64,000 bases of DNA from Paenarthrobacter sp. GOM3. GTDB lineage: Bacteria > Actinomycetota > Actinomycetes > Actinomycetales > Micrococcaceae. Both the position numbers and the translations under genes were made by a program. Position 1 is the first letter of the stretch, and each line of letters starts with the position of its first letter. Shown one piece after another: positions 52,715 to 62,364 of the stretch. The stretch covers positions 1,860,001 to 1,924,000 of the forward strand of contig NZ_CP136562.1 of NCBI RefSeq assembly GCF_018215265.2. The letters run 5' to 3'. The notes under the pieces were generated by a model that worked only from the letters and a program-made list of their open reading frames with translations, had not been told where the DNA came from and ran no database searches.

Positions 52715-55522
52715 ATGAGCACTGTGGACAGCTTCGGTTCCAAAGGCGTACTGAATGTAGCCGGCACCGATTATGAAATTTTCCGGTTGAACTCCGTAGA
52801 AGGCGCTGACAGCCTTCCGTTCAGCCTTAAGGTATTGCTTGAAAACCTCCTGCGGACTGAGGATGGGGCCAACATAACGGCCGACCATGTCCGCGCCCTG
52901 GCCGGTTGGGATCCCAATGCGGAGCCCGACACGGAAATCCAGTTCACCCCTGCCCGCGTCATCATGCAGGACTTCACCGGCGTTCCCTGCGTCGTCGACC
53001 TCGCCACCATGCGCGAAGCCGTCAAGGAACTCGGTGGCGACCCCAAGCGCGTCAACCCGTTGGCGCCCGCAGAAATGGTCATCGACCACTCCGTCCAGAT
53101 CGACGCCTTCGGCAACTCCGGCGCGCTGGAGCGCAACATGGAGATCGAATACCAGCGCAACGGTGAGCGCTACCAGTTCCTTCGCTGGGGCCAGACCGCG
53201 TTCGACGACTTCAAGGTTGTCCCTCCGGGAACCGGCATCGTCCACCAGGTCAACATCGAGTACCTGGCACGCACCGTCATGACCCGTGAGATCGACGGAG
53301 TGGTCCGCGCCTACCCCGACACCTGTGTTGGCACCGACTCGCACACCACCATGGTCAACGGCCTGGGCATCCTGGGCTGGGGCGTTGGCGGCATCGAAGC
53401 CGAGGCAGCGATGCTCGGCCAGCCCGTCTCCATGCTGATTCCCCGCGTTGTCGGCTTCAAGCTCAACGGCAGCATCCCGGCAGGCGCCACCGCCACCGAC
53501 GTCGTCCTCACCATCACCGAAATGCTGCGCAAGCACGGCGTCGTGGGCAAGTTCGTCGAGTTCTACGGTGAAGGCGTCGCGGCTGTGCCGCTGGCCAACC
53601 GCGCCACCATCGGCAACATGAGCCCGGAGTTCGGTTCCACGGCTGCCATGTTCCCGATCGACGACGTCACGCTGGACTACCTGCGCCTGACCGGCCGCTC
53701 GGAAGAAAACGTCGCCCTGGTCGAGGCATACACGAAGGAACAGGGCCTCTGGCACGATCCTTCCCGCGAACTCCGTTTCTCCGAGTTCCTGGAACTGGAC
53801 CTGTCCACCGTGGTTCCGTCCATCTCGGGCCCCAAGCGTCCCCAGGACCGCATCGAGCTCACGGATGCCAAAGAACAGTTCCGCAAGGACATCCACAACT
53901 ACGTCGCCATCGAGGACGGCAGTGTTGACGAGTCCCTCGACGAGTCCTTCCCGGCATCGGATGCACCGTCCTTCACGCACGCCGATTCGCACACCACGGA
54001 GACGGCACGCGTAGCGTCCGCCGCCAACGGTGCGCATGGCCGTCCGTCTTCGCCCGTCAAGGTCACCACCGCCGACGGCCGCGAGTTCGAACTGGACCAC
54101 GGCGCTGTCTCGATCGCTTCGATCACGTCCTGCACCAACACGTCCAACCCTTCCGTCATGCTTGCGGCTGCACTTCTGGCCCGCAACGCCGTGGATAAGG
54201 GCCTGACGTCCAAGCCGTGGGTCAAGACCTCCGTAGCCCCGGGCTCGAAGGTCGTCACGGACTACTACGAGAAGTCCGGCCTCACGCCGTACTTGGAGAA
54301 GCTCGGCTTCTACATCGTGGGTTATGGCTGCGCCACCTGCATCGGTAACTCCGGCCCGCTGGAGCCGGAAATCTCCGAAGCCATCCAGGCCAACGACCTC
54401 TCCGTCACCGCAGTGCTCTCGGGTAACCGCAACTTCGAAGGCCGTATCAACCCGGACGTAAAGATGAACTACCTGGCTTCGCCGCCGCTGGTCATCGCCT
54501 ACGCCCTGGCCGGTTCCATGGACTTCGACTTCGACACCGATTCCCTGGGCACCGACTCCGAGGGCAACGAGGTCTTCCTCAAGGACATCTGGCCGAACCC
54601 CACCGAGGTGCAGGAAGTCATCGACTCCTCCATCGATGAAGCCATGTTCGCCAAGGGCTACGAAGGCGTCTTCGACGGCGACGACCGCTGGAAGGCACTG
54701 GACACCCCTGCCGGCGACACGTTCGCCTGGGCCGAGGACTCCACATACGTGCGGAAGCCCCCATACTTCGAGGGCATGAAGGCCCAGCCGGACCCCGTCA
54801 AGGACATTGCCGGCGCCCGCGTGCTCCTGAAGCTTGGCGACTCCGTCACCACGGACCACATCTCCCCGGCCGGTTCCTTCAAGTCGGACACCCCGGCTGG
54901 TCAGTACCTGCTGGCCAACGGCGTGGAGCGCAAGGACTTCAACTCCTACGGCTCGCGCCGTGGAAACCACGAAGTCATGATCCGCGGTACGTTCGCGAAC
55001 ATCCGTATCAAGAACCAGCTCCTGGACGGCGTTGAGGGTGGCTTCACCCGCGACTTCAGCCAGGAAGGCGCACCGCAGGCCTACGTCTACGACGCCGCCC
55101 AGAACTACCAGGCAGCCGGCATCCCGCTTGTGGTACTGGCAGGCAAGGAATACGGTTCCGGTTCGTCCCGCGACTGGGCAGCCAAGGGCACTGCGCTCCT
55201 GGGTGTCAAGGCCGTCGTCGCCGAAAGCTACGAGCGCATCCACCGTTCCAACCTGATCGGCATGGGCGTCCTCCCGCTGCAGTACCCCGCGGGCGAGTCG
55301 GCAGCAACGCTGGGCCTGACCGGCACGGAAACGTTCGCCGTCGAAGGCGTCACCGAGCTGAACAACGGCACCACGCCGAAGACGCTCAAGGTGACCGCCA
55401 CCGCTGAGGATGGCACTGCCAAGTCGTTCGATGCCGTGCTGCGTATCGATACCCCGGGCGAAGCGGACTACTACCGCAACGGAGGCATCCTGCAGTACGT
55501 CCTCCGCCAGATCTCCGCATAG
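52715..55522 (+). CDS. acnA: Aconitate hydratase A
   Basis: TCA-cycle [4Fe-4S] enzyme interconverting citrate and isocitrate, 935 residues. Cluster ligands are C473 ([10 protein letters not shown]) and C539/C542 ([12 protein letters not shown]). The swivel domain has [12 protein letters not shown]. An inserted Ser/Asp/His-rich loop (about 407-450) between domains is typical of actinobacterial AcnA. The ATG is preceded by GAGAGGAG. It stands alone between two strong terminators. A very long antisense frame covers it and is taken as a codon-bias artefact. Confidence 0.97.
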   Translation: MSTVDSFGSKGVLNVAGTDYEIFRLNSVEGADSLPFSLKVLLENLLRTEDGANITADHVRALAGWDPNAEPDTEIQFTPARVIMQDFTGVPCVVDLATMREAVKELGGDPKRVNPLAPAEMVIDHSVQIDAFGNSGALERNMEIEYQRNGERYQFLRWGQTAFDDFKVVPPGTGIVHQVNIEYLARTVMTREIDGVVRAYPDTCVGTDSHTTMVNGLGILGWGVGGIEAEAAMLGQPVSMLIPRVVGFKLNGSIPAGATATDVVLTITEMLRKHGVVGKFVEFYGEGVAAVPLANRATIGNMSPEFGSTAAMFPIDDVTLDYLRLTGRSEENVALVEAYTKEQGLWHDPSRELRFSEFLELDLSTVVPSISGPKRPQDRIELTDAKEQFRKDIHNYVAIEDGSVDESLDESFPASDAPSFTHADSHTTETARVASAANGAHGRPSSPVKVTTADGREFELDHGAVSIASITSCTNTSNPSVMLAAALLARNAVDKGLTSKPWVKTSVAPGSKVVTDYYEKSGLTPYLEKLGFYIVGYGCATCIGNSGPLEPEISEAIQANDLSVTAVLSGNRNFEGRINPDVKMNYLASPPLVIAYALAGSMDFDFDTDSLGTDSEGNEVFLKDIWPNPTEVQEVIDSSIDEAMFAKGYEGVFDGDDRWKALDTPAGDTFAWAEDSTYVRKPPYFEGMKAQPDPVKDIAGARVLLKLGDSVTTDHISPAGSFKSDTPAGQYLLANGVERKDFNSYGSRRGNHEVMIRGTFANIRIKNQLLDGVEGGFTRDFSQEGAPQAYVYDAAQNYQAAGIPLVVLAGKEYGSGSSRDWAAKGTALLGVKAVVAESYERIHRSNLIGMGVLPLQYPAGESAATLGLTGTETFAVEGVTELNNGTTPKTLKVTATAEDGTAKSFDAVLRIDTPGEADYYRNGGILQYVLRQISA

Positions 55523-55558
55523 CGAAGAAGCTGGGTTCCAGCTGATTCCGATTGCCAG

Positions 55559-55594
55559 ACAGCCCCGGCTGGTCGCCTGACCAGCCGGGGCTGT
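55559..55594. terminator. acnA terminator
   Basis: A 16-bp perfect stem (55559-55574 with 55579-55594) with a 4-base loop, 36 bases after the acnA stop. Confidence 0.88.
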
Positions 55595-55699
55595 TGGCGT
55601 CCAGCACACACCACTCCGCGACCTGCCAGTGTGGGAAACGCGTGGGTGCCGGGCACGCGCTAAAGTTAACAAGCACGTCATTCACCCTAAGGAGGGCCG

Positions 55700-57673
55700 T
55701 TGGGACTTTTGGAAACCGTCAAGGATCCACAGGACCTGGCCAAACTGTCCGGCACCGAGCTGGAACAACTGGCCGGAGAAATCAGGGCATTCCTGATCAC
55801 CAACGTAGCCGCCACAGGTGGACACCTGGGACCCAACCTGGGCGTTGTGGAACTTACGCTCGCTATCCATAGGATCTTTGAATCCCCGCGGGACAGCATC
55901 GTTTTTGACACCGGTCACCAGTCCTACGTGCACAAGCTCCTCACCGGCCGGCAGGACTTCAGCACGCTCCGCCAGCAAGGCGGACTCTCGGGCTATCCGG
56001 AACGCGCCGAATCCGAACACGACATCGTGGAAAGCTCGCACGCTTCCTCGTCCCTGTCGTGGGCTGACGGTATTTCGCGCGCCCGCCAACTGACCGGCGA
56101 AGGCGACCGGTTCGTCGTCGCGGTAGTGGGCGACGGCGCGTTGACCGGCGGCATGACGTGGGAAGCCATCAACAACATTGCCGCGGACAAGCGGCGTCGG
56201 GTGGTCATTGTCGTCAACGACAACGGACGTTCCTACGCTCCCACTGTCGGCGGCTTCGCAGACTACCTGGCGTCCCTGCGCCCCACCATCGATTCGTTGC
56301 GAACAGCCCCGGCTTATGAGGGCATGCTGGATTGGTGGAAGAAGAGGCTGCAGAACGGCGGTCCCGCAGGCCAGTTCACCTACAAGAGCCTGCATGCCAT
56401 GAAAAAGGGCATCAAGGACTGGTGGGCCCCGCAGGGTATGTTCGAAGACCTGGGGATGAAGTACATCGGTCCAGTGGACGGGCACAGCCTTCAGGCGATG
56501 GAGCACGCCCTCAGCACGGCCAAGGCCTATGGCGGCCCGGTGATCGTGCATGCCATGACGGAGAAGGGCCATGGTTACGCTCCGGCCCTCGCCAACGAGG
56601 CCGACCAGTTCCATGCCGTGGGCATCATCGATCCCGAAACGGGCGAATCCACGGAGATGCCCGGTGCCAGGTCCTGGACGTCGGTGTTCGCTGAGGAAAT
56701 CGCCGACATCGCCGACGAACGCCCCGACATCGTGGGTATCACCGGCGCCATGCTCATTCCGGTCGGCCTGCATAAGTTTGCTGAGCGCCATCCCGAGCGC
56801 GTCATCGACGTCGGCATTGCCGAGCAGCACGCATTGACTTCCGCCGCGGGCATGGCCTTTGGCGGTCTCCACCCCGTCGTGGCGGTGTACGCCACCTTCC
56901 TCAACCGGGCCTTCGACCAGCTCCTCATGGACGTGGCGCTGCACAAAGCCGGCGTGACCATCGTCCTGGACCGGGCTGGGGTCACCGGCCCGGACGGGCC
57001 CAGCCATCACGGCATGTGGGATATGGCTATGGTCCAGATCGTGCCCGGGCTTCACTTGGCTGCTCCGCGCGACGCTTCCCGGCTCCGTGAGGAACTCCGC
57101 GAAGCCGTGGCCATAAACGACGCCCCCACCGTGGTCCGTTTCTCCAAGGGCAGCGTCGGTTCTGAAGTCGAGGCCATTGAGCGCCTGCATGACGGCGTGG
57201 ACATCCTCGCCCGCCGCCCCGAGGGTTCCACCGAGAACGACGTCCTGATCGTCAGCGTTGGCGCCATGTCGGAAATCGCTCTCGACGTCGCCGCTCGCCT
57301 CGGCGCCCAAGGTATCAGTTCCACGGTGGTCGACCCCCGTTGGGTCCTGCCGGTCCGTAAGTCCATCATTGCCTTGGCCGCCCGCCACCGCTTGGTCATC
57401 TGCATCGAAGACGGCGTCCGGGCCGGGGGCGTCGGTTCCCGGATCCGGCAGGAAATGCGTGCCGCGGGCGTCGATACCGCCCTCAACGAGGTGGGCCTGC
57501 CTGTCGAGTTCCTGGTGCACGGATCGCGCAGCCAGGTCCTGGAGCGGGTGGGGCTCACCGCCCAGAAGATAACCCACGACGTCGTAGCCCAGGTTTTGGG
57601 AACAAAGGTTCCGTTTGCCCGCCCGTTGCCGGGCCAGGAGCACCCCACCACCGGAAGTATGCCCACCCTGTGA
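55700..57673 (+). CDS. dxs: 1-deoxy-D-xylulose-5-phosphate synthase
   Basis: First enzyme of the MEP isoprenoid pathway; joins pyruvate and glyceraldehyde 3-phosphate using thiamine diphosphate. The 657-residue protein has [14 protein letters not shown] (40-53), the TPP motif G144DG...N173[13 protein letters not shown], and the transketolase C-terminal halves with [15 protein letters not shown]. The start is TTG at 55700, 5 bases after AAGGAGGGCC. Its TGA overlaps the GTG of the DUF402 gene, so the downstream genes are translationally coupled. Confidence 0.96.
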   Translation: MGLLETVKDPQDLAKLSGTELEQLAGEIRAFLITNVAATGGHLGPNLGVVELTLAIHRIFESPRDSIVFDTGHQSYVHKLLTGRQDFSTLRQQGGLSGYPERAESEHDIVESSHASSSLSWADGISRARQLTGEGDRFVVAVVGDGALTGGMTWEAINNIAADKRRRVVIVVNDNGRSYAPTVGGFADYLASLRPTIDSLRTAPAYEGMLDWWKKRLQNGGPAGQFTYKSLHAMKKGIKDWWAPQGMFEDLGMKYIGPVDGHSLQAMEHALSTAKAYGGPVIVHAMTEKGHGYAPALANEADQFHAVGIIDPETGESTEMPGARSWTSVFAEEIADIADERPDIVGITGAMLIPVGLHKFAERHPERVIDVGIAEQHALTSAAGMAFGGLHPVVAVYATFLNRAFDQLLMDVALHKAGVTIVLDRAGVTGPDGPSHHGMWDMAMVQIVPGLHLAAPRDASRLREELREAVAINDAPTVVRFSKGSVGSEVEAIERLHDGVDILARRPEGSTENDVLIVSVGAMSEIALDVAARLGAQGISSTVVDPRWVLPVRKSIIALAARHRLVICIEDGVRAGGVGSRIRQEMRAAGVDTALNEVGLPVEFLVHGSRSQVLERVGLTAQKITHDVVAQVLGTKVPFARPLPGQEHPTTGSMPTL

Positions 57674-58239
57674 ACGGTGACCGCGGGCCGGGCTCCCTGC
57701 AGCCCGGCGACCTTGTGGTGTCGAGGAACAGGAAGTGGAACGGCAAGGCACACTGGGTGGTCCCGGGAACCTACCTTGGTGAGGACATCCACGGTTGGTG
57801 GGTCTTCCAAGGGGCGGGGGAGTTCTGCTCCCGGCCCGGCGCTGCTTTCTACACAGCTTCAGACGCTCTCCTGCTCATCCCGCGCACGGGGGAGTACGTG
57901 GCCACCTTCTATGACGACAGCTACCCGGGCGACTTCCGGATCTACGTCGATCTCGCCACTGCCCATGCCTGGAATCAACTGAAGCCCGGCGTCACCGAGT
58001 TCCACATGATCGACATGGACCTGGACGTCATCCGGTCCACCATGCATGGGGTGTTCGTGGATGACGAAGACGAATTCGAACAGCATCGAACCGATATGGC
58101 GTACCCCGAGGCCATGGTTGCGGCCATGCGGGCGGAATGCGCAGGCGTTTTCGAGGCAGTACAAAGCATGGAAGCCCCCTTCGACATGACCGGTGCTGCC
58201 AGCACCAGCGCAGAGTGGTTCAGGAAAGGACGAGCATGA
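57670..58239 (+). CDS. DUF402 protein (nucleoside-di/triphosphatase-like)
   Basis: 189-residue protein with the DUF402 beta-barrel core: [14 protein letters not shown], then the family motif [23 protein letters not shown] with its carboxylate cluster that binds divalent metal in Ntdp/FomD relatives. Relatives hydrolyse nucleotides or nucleotide-linked phosphonates; the actual substrate here is unknown. GTG overlaps the dxs stop (GTGA) and its own stop overlaps the next ATG (ATGA). Confidence 0.85.
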   Translation: MNGDRGPGSLQPGDLVVSRNRKWNGKAHWVVPGTYLGEDIHGWWVFQGAGEFCSRPGAAFYTASDALLLIPRTGEYVATFYDDSYPGDFRIYVDLATAHAWNQLKPGVTEFHMIDMDLDVIRSTMHGVFVDDEDEFEQHRTDMAYPEAMVAAMRAECAGVFEAVQSMEAPFDMTGAASTSAEWFRKGRA

Positions 58240-58796
58240 GCGGCATTATCCGTACGTACAAACGCGACGACGACGGGGTTCTCCACTTCCGGGAAGCCTG
58301 GTACGACGATGAGGACCAGCAGTTCGTCGTGAACCACGGTGTCGTTGGGCACCAGAGCACGACCGACGAGACCGCCGTCGACAATGAAACCTCCGTCGAG
58401 GGCCTGATGGCGGCTTTTGCCGCGCAATGCGAAGAAGACGGGTATGCGGAGATTCCCGAATCCGAGCAGTTCTGGGTGGTGGCACAATTGGCCCTCAAGA
58501 CCAAGGACGGCACCGAGCGGGACCGCCACCTTGAGCGGAAGGCCAAGACCGCGCTCACGGCCGAACTGGCCTGGCGGGGCCTCGGAGTGGTGGACCGTTC
58601 AGAAATCGGCAACTCCCGGCTGAACATCTTTTGCCTCTGCCCTGACGTCAACAAAGCCGTGAACGCCATCAAGATCTGTGTCCGCGGTGAGGACCTGGAT
58701 TTCACCAAGCTCACCATCGCCGCCGCGCCCCACAGTGATCCGACCGCTTTCAAAATTAAGCACTCGCCGAAGCAGGGTGTGGGCTTTACTCTCTAA
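58236..58796 (+). CDS. Conserved hypothetical protein
   Basis: 186-residue protein I do not recognise. It begins [26 protein letters not shown], has an acidic first half, and an RDRHLERKAKTALTAELAWRGLG helix followed by SRLNIFCLCPDVNKAVNAIKICVR. It looks soluble, without signal or membrane segment. It overlaps DUF402 by four bases (ATGA) and is therefore co-translated with it. An earlier in-frame ATG overlaps DUF402 more and is less likely. Confidence 0.75.
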   Translation: MSGIIRTYKRDDDGVLHFREAWYDDEDQQFVVNHGVVGHQSTTDETAVDNETSVEGLMAAFAAQCEEDGYAEIPESEQFWVVAQLALKTKDGTERDRHLERKAKTALTAELAWRGLGVVDRSEIGNSRLNIFCLCPDVNKAVNAIKICVRGEDLDFTKLTIAAAPHSDPTAFKIKHSPKQGVGFTL

Positions 58797-58829
58797 GTAA
58801 GCACCACTGCGCCCAGAAGGGATCACTCC

Positions 58830-59048
58830 ATGTCGTCCAAAAGCAATTGGCCCGGCCATACCCCCTTGCCCAAAGGCCTCGCGGCGCCGGCCAAGCGTGC
58901 GCTGGCCCACGAGGGGATCGAGACACTGGAGCAGCTGGCCGAATTCGGCGAGTTGAAAGCCACCAAGCTCCATGGGATGGGGCCCGTGGCCATTGCCCAG
59001 CTTGAGGACGCCATGGAGGAATCGGGAATCACCTACGGCCGCAGCTAA
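58830..59048 (+). CDS. Small helix-hairpin-helix (alpha-CTD-like) protein
   Basis: 72-residue protein. Residues about 15-65 form a pattern like the RNA polymerase alpha C-terminal domain or other HhH folds: LPKGLAAPAKRALAHEGIETLEQLAEFGELKATKLHGMGPVAIAQLEDAM, given here as LxxxAxRALxxxGIxTL... in essence. It lacks the rest of alpha and could bind DNA or a regulator. It lies 33 bases after the hypothetical gene with AGAAGGG upstream. Confidence 0.75.
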   Translation: MSSKSNWPGHTPLPKGLAAPAKRALAHEGIETLEQLAEFGELKATKLHGMGPVAIAQLEDAMEESGITYGRS

Positions 59049-59083
59049 GGGCAGGGTGTTTGTTGCCTGGGGTTACTAGCTGC
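59041..59083 (+). terminator. Possible terminator at the end of the dxs cluster
   Basis: GCAGCTA (59041-59047) and TAGCTGC (59077-59083) can pair around a weaker inner GGCA/TGCC stem. The left arm overlaps the stop of the HhH gene. Confidence 0.35.
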
Positions 59084-59097
59084 TTGGATCGCCGATA

Positions 59098-59112
59098 TAG
59101 GCTGAACCCATG
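59098..59112 (+). promoter_or_regulatory. Leaderless promoter of the aldo/keto reductase
   Basis: TAGGCT (59098-59103), GAACCC, then ATG at 59110. No Shine-Dalgarno. Confidence 0.55.
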
Positions 59113-60087
59113 ACTGAATACCGACGCCTTGGCCATTCCGGATTGACCGTGTCAGTAGTTGGACTGGGCTGTAACAACCTCGGCCGTGCCAACACCCCCA
59201 CGGAGACGCAGGAAGGCACGGACGCCGTGGTCCACGCCGCCCTCGACGCCGGGGTGACGTTCTTCGATGTTGCCGACGTTTACGGCCGTGAGCCTGGCCT
59301 GAGCGAGACCATGTTGGGCAGGGCTTTGAAGGGCCGCCGCGACGACGTCGTGATTGGCACCAAGTTCGGCATGGACATGGGCGGAGTCAACGGCAACGAT
59401 TTCGGTGCCCGGGGCTCGCGCCGGTATATCGTGAAGGCCGTCGAGGCATCGCTTCGGCGACTGGATACGGAGTGGATCGACCTCTACCAGTTCCACACAC
59501 CGGATCCGCGGACTCCCATCGACGAAACCCTGGCTGCCTTGGATGACCTCGTATCCAGCGGCAAGGTCCGTTACATCGGCCATTCCAACTTCGCCGGCTG
59601 GCAGATCGCCGAAGCTGAGTATGTTGCTCGCCAGGCCGGAGGAACCCGCTTCATTTCCACGCAGAACCACTACAACCTGCTGGACCGGCGCGCCGAACTC
59701 GAAGTTCTCCCCGCGGCCGGGGCCTTCTCCTTGGGTGTCCTGCCGTACTTCCCTTTGGCCAACGGGCTGCTCACCGGAAAGTACTCGGCGGGCAAGGCCC
59801 CCGAAGGTTCGCGGTTGAGCCACACCCGCACCAACCTGGTGCACGACGCCGATTGGGAACAGTTGGGTCGATTCGGCCAGTTCGCCAAGGAGCGGGACAT
59901 CACCGAGCTTCAGCTTGCTTTCTCCTGGCTGGCCGCCCAGCCCGGTGTCAGCAGCGTCATCGCCGGGGCCACCCGTCCGGAGCAGATCCGGGAGAACGCT
60001 GAAGCCGTCCGCTGGGTCCCCACCCAGGAAGACCGGGCGGAGCTTGACGACATCTTCCCGAAGGCGCCGAAGGTAGCGCTCTTCTAG
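59110..60087 (+). CDS. Aldo/keto reductase
   Basis: 325-residue NADPH-dependent TIM-barrel reductase, YghZ/Kv-beta-like group. The catalytic tetrad is D53, Y58, K85 and H129 (FFDVADVYG, IGTKFG, YQFHTPD). The cofactor end has VIAGATRPEQIRENAEA. The substrate is unknown. ATG at 59110, 6 bases after TAGGCT. It converges on fadB across a strong terminator. Confidence 0.92.
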   Translation: MTEYRRLGHSGLTVSVVGLGCNNLGRANTPTETQEGTDAVVHAALDAGVTFFDVADVYGREPGLSETMLGRALKGRRDDVVIGTKFGMDMGGVNGNDFGARGSRRYIVKAVEASLRRLDTEWIDLYQFHTPDPRTPIDETLAALDDLVSSGKVRYIGHSNFAGWQIAEAEYVARQAGGTRFISTQNHYNLLDRRAELEVLPAAGAFSLGVLPYFPLANGLLTGKYSAGKAPEGSRLSHTRTNLVHDADWEQLGRFGQFAKERDITELQLAFSWLAAQPGVSSVIAGATRPEQIRENAEAVRWVPTQEDRAELDDIFPKAPKVALF

Positions 60088-60144
60088 GCCTCGCTCACAT
60101 CCCGCCCGCAATGGTGGGTCCCTCCCTCACAAAACAGACCTAAA

Positions 60145-60184
60145 AACAGAACGCCCTCTCACCTTAGTGAGAGGGCGTTCTGTT
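60145..60184. terminator. Bidirectional terminator
   Basis: An 18-bp perfect stem (60145-60162 with 60167-60184) with a CTTA loop lies between the convergent aldo/keto reductase and fadB. Confidence 0.92.
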
Positions 60185-60219
60185 CCAAGCCGCGGGGTGC
60201 GGGAGGGCTGGGGTCGGGG

Positions 60220-62364
60220 TTAGGCGGGGGCCGAAGCAACTCCCGGTGCGAGGAAGCGCTTGCCGTTGACTCGTTCGGAGGCGCCCACCCGGTCCAGGTA
60301 GGGGGTGATGCCGCCCAGGAACATCGGCCAACCTGCACCCATGATGACGCAGAGGTCGATGTCCTCGGGGCCGGCGACAACGCCTTCTGCCAGCATGAGC
60401 CCGATTTCCTCTGCCAGGGCGTCCTGGGTGCGTCGCAGGACTTCTTCACCCGTGGACGGGGTGTTGCCGAAGGACATGATGGCGAGGGTCTCGGCGGGGA
60501 TTGCCGGACTCCCGTCGGGGCCGGGGACCCACAGGGACTTCACGCCGTTGTCGATGAGCTTTTGCAGGTTCTGCGACACGGGGAAACGGTCGCCGAAGGC
60601 CGCATGCAGGGACTCCTGGACGTGCTGGGCTACTGGCAAGCCCACCATGGCGCTGAGGGTGAACGGCGACATCGGCAGGCCCATGGGCCGCAGTGCCGTG
60701 TCGGCAACCTCTGCCGGGGTTCCTTCGTCGAACGCGGCGATGACCTCGCCCATGAGGCGCAGGAGGATGCGGTTCACCACGAAGGCGGCGGCATCCTTGA
60801 CCAGGACTGCTGTCTTCTTGAGTCCCTTGGCGAGTTCGAAAGCGGTGGCCAGGACGGCGTCGTCGGTCTTGGGCGCCCTCACGATCTCCAGGAGTGGCAT
60901 GACGGCCACGGGGTTGAAGAAGTGGAAGCCCACCAGACGTTCAGGGTGTTTCAGGTCTTCGGCCATGGCGGTGACGGACAGCGAGGAGGTGTTCGTGGCG
61001 AGGATGCATTCGGGAGAGACGATTGCCTCCACCTCGGCGAAGACCTGCTTCTTGATGTGGAGTTCTTCGAAGACGGCTTCAATGACGAAGTCGGCATCGG
61101 CGAAGGCTTCCTTGGAGACAGAACCGGTAACCAGTGCCTTGGTCCTGTTGGCGGCGTCGGGCTTGATGCGCTTCTTGGCCAGCATCTTGTCCACTTCGGC
61201 ATGGACGTACGCCACGCCCTTGTCCACGCGTGCCTGATCGATGTCCGTCATCACGACGGGCACCTTGAGCTGCCGGGCGAAGAGCAGCGCCAATTGGCTG
61301 GCCATCAGTCCGGCACCGACCACGCCGATCTTGGTCACGGGGCGGGCAAGCTTGCGGTCGGGGGCTCCGGCGGGACGCTTGGAGCGCTTCTGCACGAGGT
61401 CCAGGAACGCGTACACCGTGGAACGGAACTCGTCGGTCTGCATGAGCCCGGCGAGCGTCTCGCATTCGAGGGCAGCGGACTCGGCTTGGGTCATGGTGCG
61501 GTTGGCTTCCATGACGTCCAGGACCTTGGCCGGTGCGGGGGAGGCATTGGAGGTCTTCGCCTCGACGAAGTCGCGTCCTGCGGCCACCGACGCGGCCCAC
61601 CGGGTGGCAACGTTTTCTTCGGTGGGGTCCACGGAGTTCTTCCGCTCAGGCGTCACCTCGCCGGAGATAACACGCGCCGCCCATGCGAGCGACTGTTCAA
61701 CGAAGTCGGCAGGTTCGAAGATGGCGTCGGCAACGCCAAGCTCGAAGGCCTGTGGTCCGGTGAGGGTCTTGTTGTTGCTGAGGGGGTTCTCGATCATGAC
61801 CTTTACGGCGTTCTCGGGACCGATGAGGCGCGGAAGGATGTACACCCCACCCCACCCCGGGACCAGGCCAATGAACGCTTCAGGCAGGGCGAGGGCACCG
61901 GCACCCGTGGAGACGGTGCGGTAGGTGGATTGCAGGGCGATCTCCAGCCCGCCACCCAAGGCAAGGCCGTTGATGAAGGCGAAGCTCGGAACGCCGAGGT
62001 CGGCGAGGGTGGCATAGACGGCGTGGCCCAGTTGCGCCATCCATAGGCCGTGCTCGCGTTCCTTCAGGGTCTTCACCGCTGAAAGGTCAGCGCCTGCGAC
62101 CAGGAAATAGGGCTTGCCGGTGACGCCCACGCCCACGATTTCTCCCTTGGATGCCCGCGCTTTGAGGCCTTCCAGGACGCTGCCGAGCTCCACCAGGGTG
62201 TTGGGTCCAAGGGTGGTGGGCTTGGAGTGGTCCAAGCCGTTGTCCAGGGTAATCAGCGCAAACGTTCCTGCACCGCCTGGGAGTTCGATGTCCTGGACGT
62301 AGGAATGCGTGACGACTTCGTCGGGGAAGAGGGCGGCGAGCTTCTGGAATTCGGCGGCGCTCAT
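60220..62364 (-). CDS. fadB: Beta-oxidation multifunctional protein (enoyl-CoA hydratase/3-hydroxyacyl-CoA dehydrogenase)
   Basis: 714-residue FadB/FadJ-type enzyme. The hydratase half has E141 in GGGLEIAL and E162 in LPEAFIGLVPG as catalytic pair. The dehydrogenase half has an NAD motif GAGLMASQLA (350-359), NTSSLSV and GFHFFNPVAVMPLLEI with the catalytic histidine. The ATG at 62364 overlaps the fadA stop (ATGA); a longer frame upstream lies inside fadA and is rejected. Partner of the thiolase in an alpha/beta-type complex. Confidence 0.95.
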   Translation of the reverse strand: MSAAEFQKLAALFPDEVVTHSYVQDIELPGGAGTFALITLDNGLDHSKPTTLGPNTLVELGSVLEGLKARASKGEIVGVGVTGKPYFLVAGADLSAVKTLKEREHGLWMAQLGHAVYATLADLGVPSFAFINGLALGGGLEIALQSTYRTVSTGAGALALPEAFIGLVPGWGGVYILPRLIGPENAVKVMIENPLSNNKTLTGPQAFELGVADAIFEPADFVEQSLAWAARVISGEVTPERKNSVDPTEENVATRWAASVAAGRDFVEAKTSNASPAPAKVLDVMEANRTMTQAESAALECETLAGLMQTDEFRSTVYAFLDLVQKRSKRPAGAPDRKLARPVTKIGVVGAGLMASQLALLFARQLKVPVVMTDIDQARVDKGVAYVHAEVDKMLAKKRIKPDAANRTKALVTGSVSKEAFADADFVIEAVFEELHIKKQVFAEVEAIVSPECILATNTSSLSVTAMAEDLKHPERLVGFHFFNPVAVMPLLEIVRAPKTDDAVLATAFELAKGLKKTAVLVKDAAAFVVNRILLRLMGEVIAAFDEGTPAEVADTALRPMGLPMSPFTLSAMVGLPVAQHVQESLHAAFGDRFPVSQNLQKLIDNGVKSLWVPGPDGSPAIPAETLAIMSFGNTPSTGEEVLRRTQDALAEEIGLMLAEGVVAGPEDIDLCVIMGAGWPMFLGGITPYLDRVGASERVNGKRFLAPGVASAPA

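Noticed and set aside
52655..55681. Open frame of about 1000 codons antisense to acnA, and similar long frames antisense to dxs, parE, parC, pepA and sigA
   Set aside because: They lie wholly opposite recognised genes, have repetitive Arg/Gly/Val/Asp composition and no family motifs. High GC in third positions removes stop codons on the other strand.
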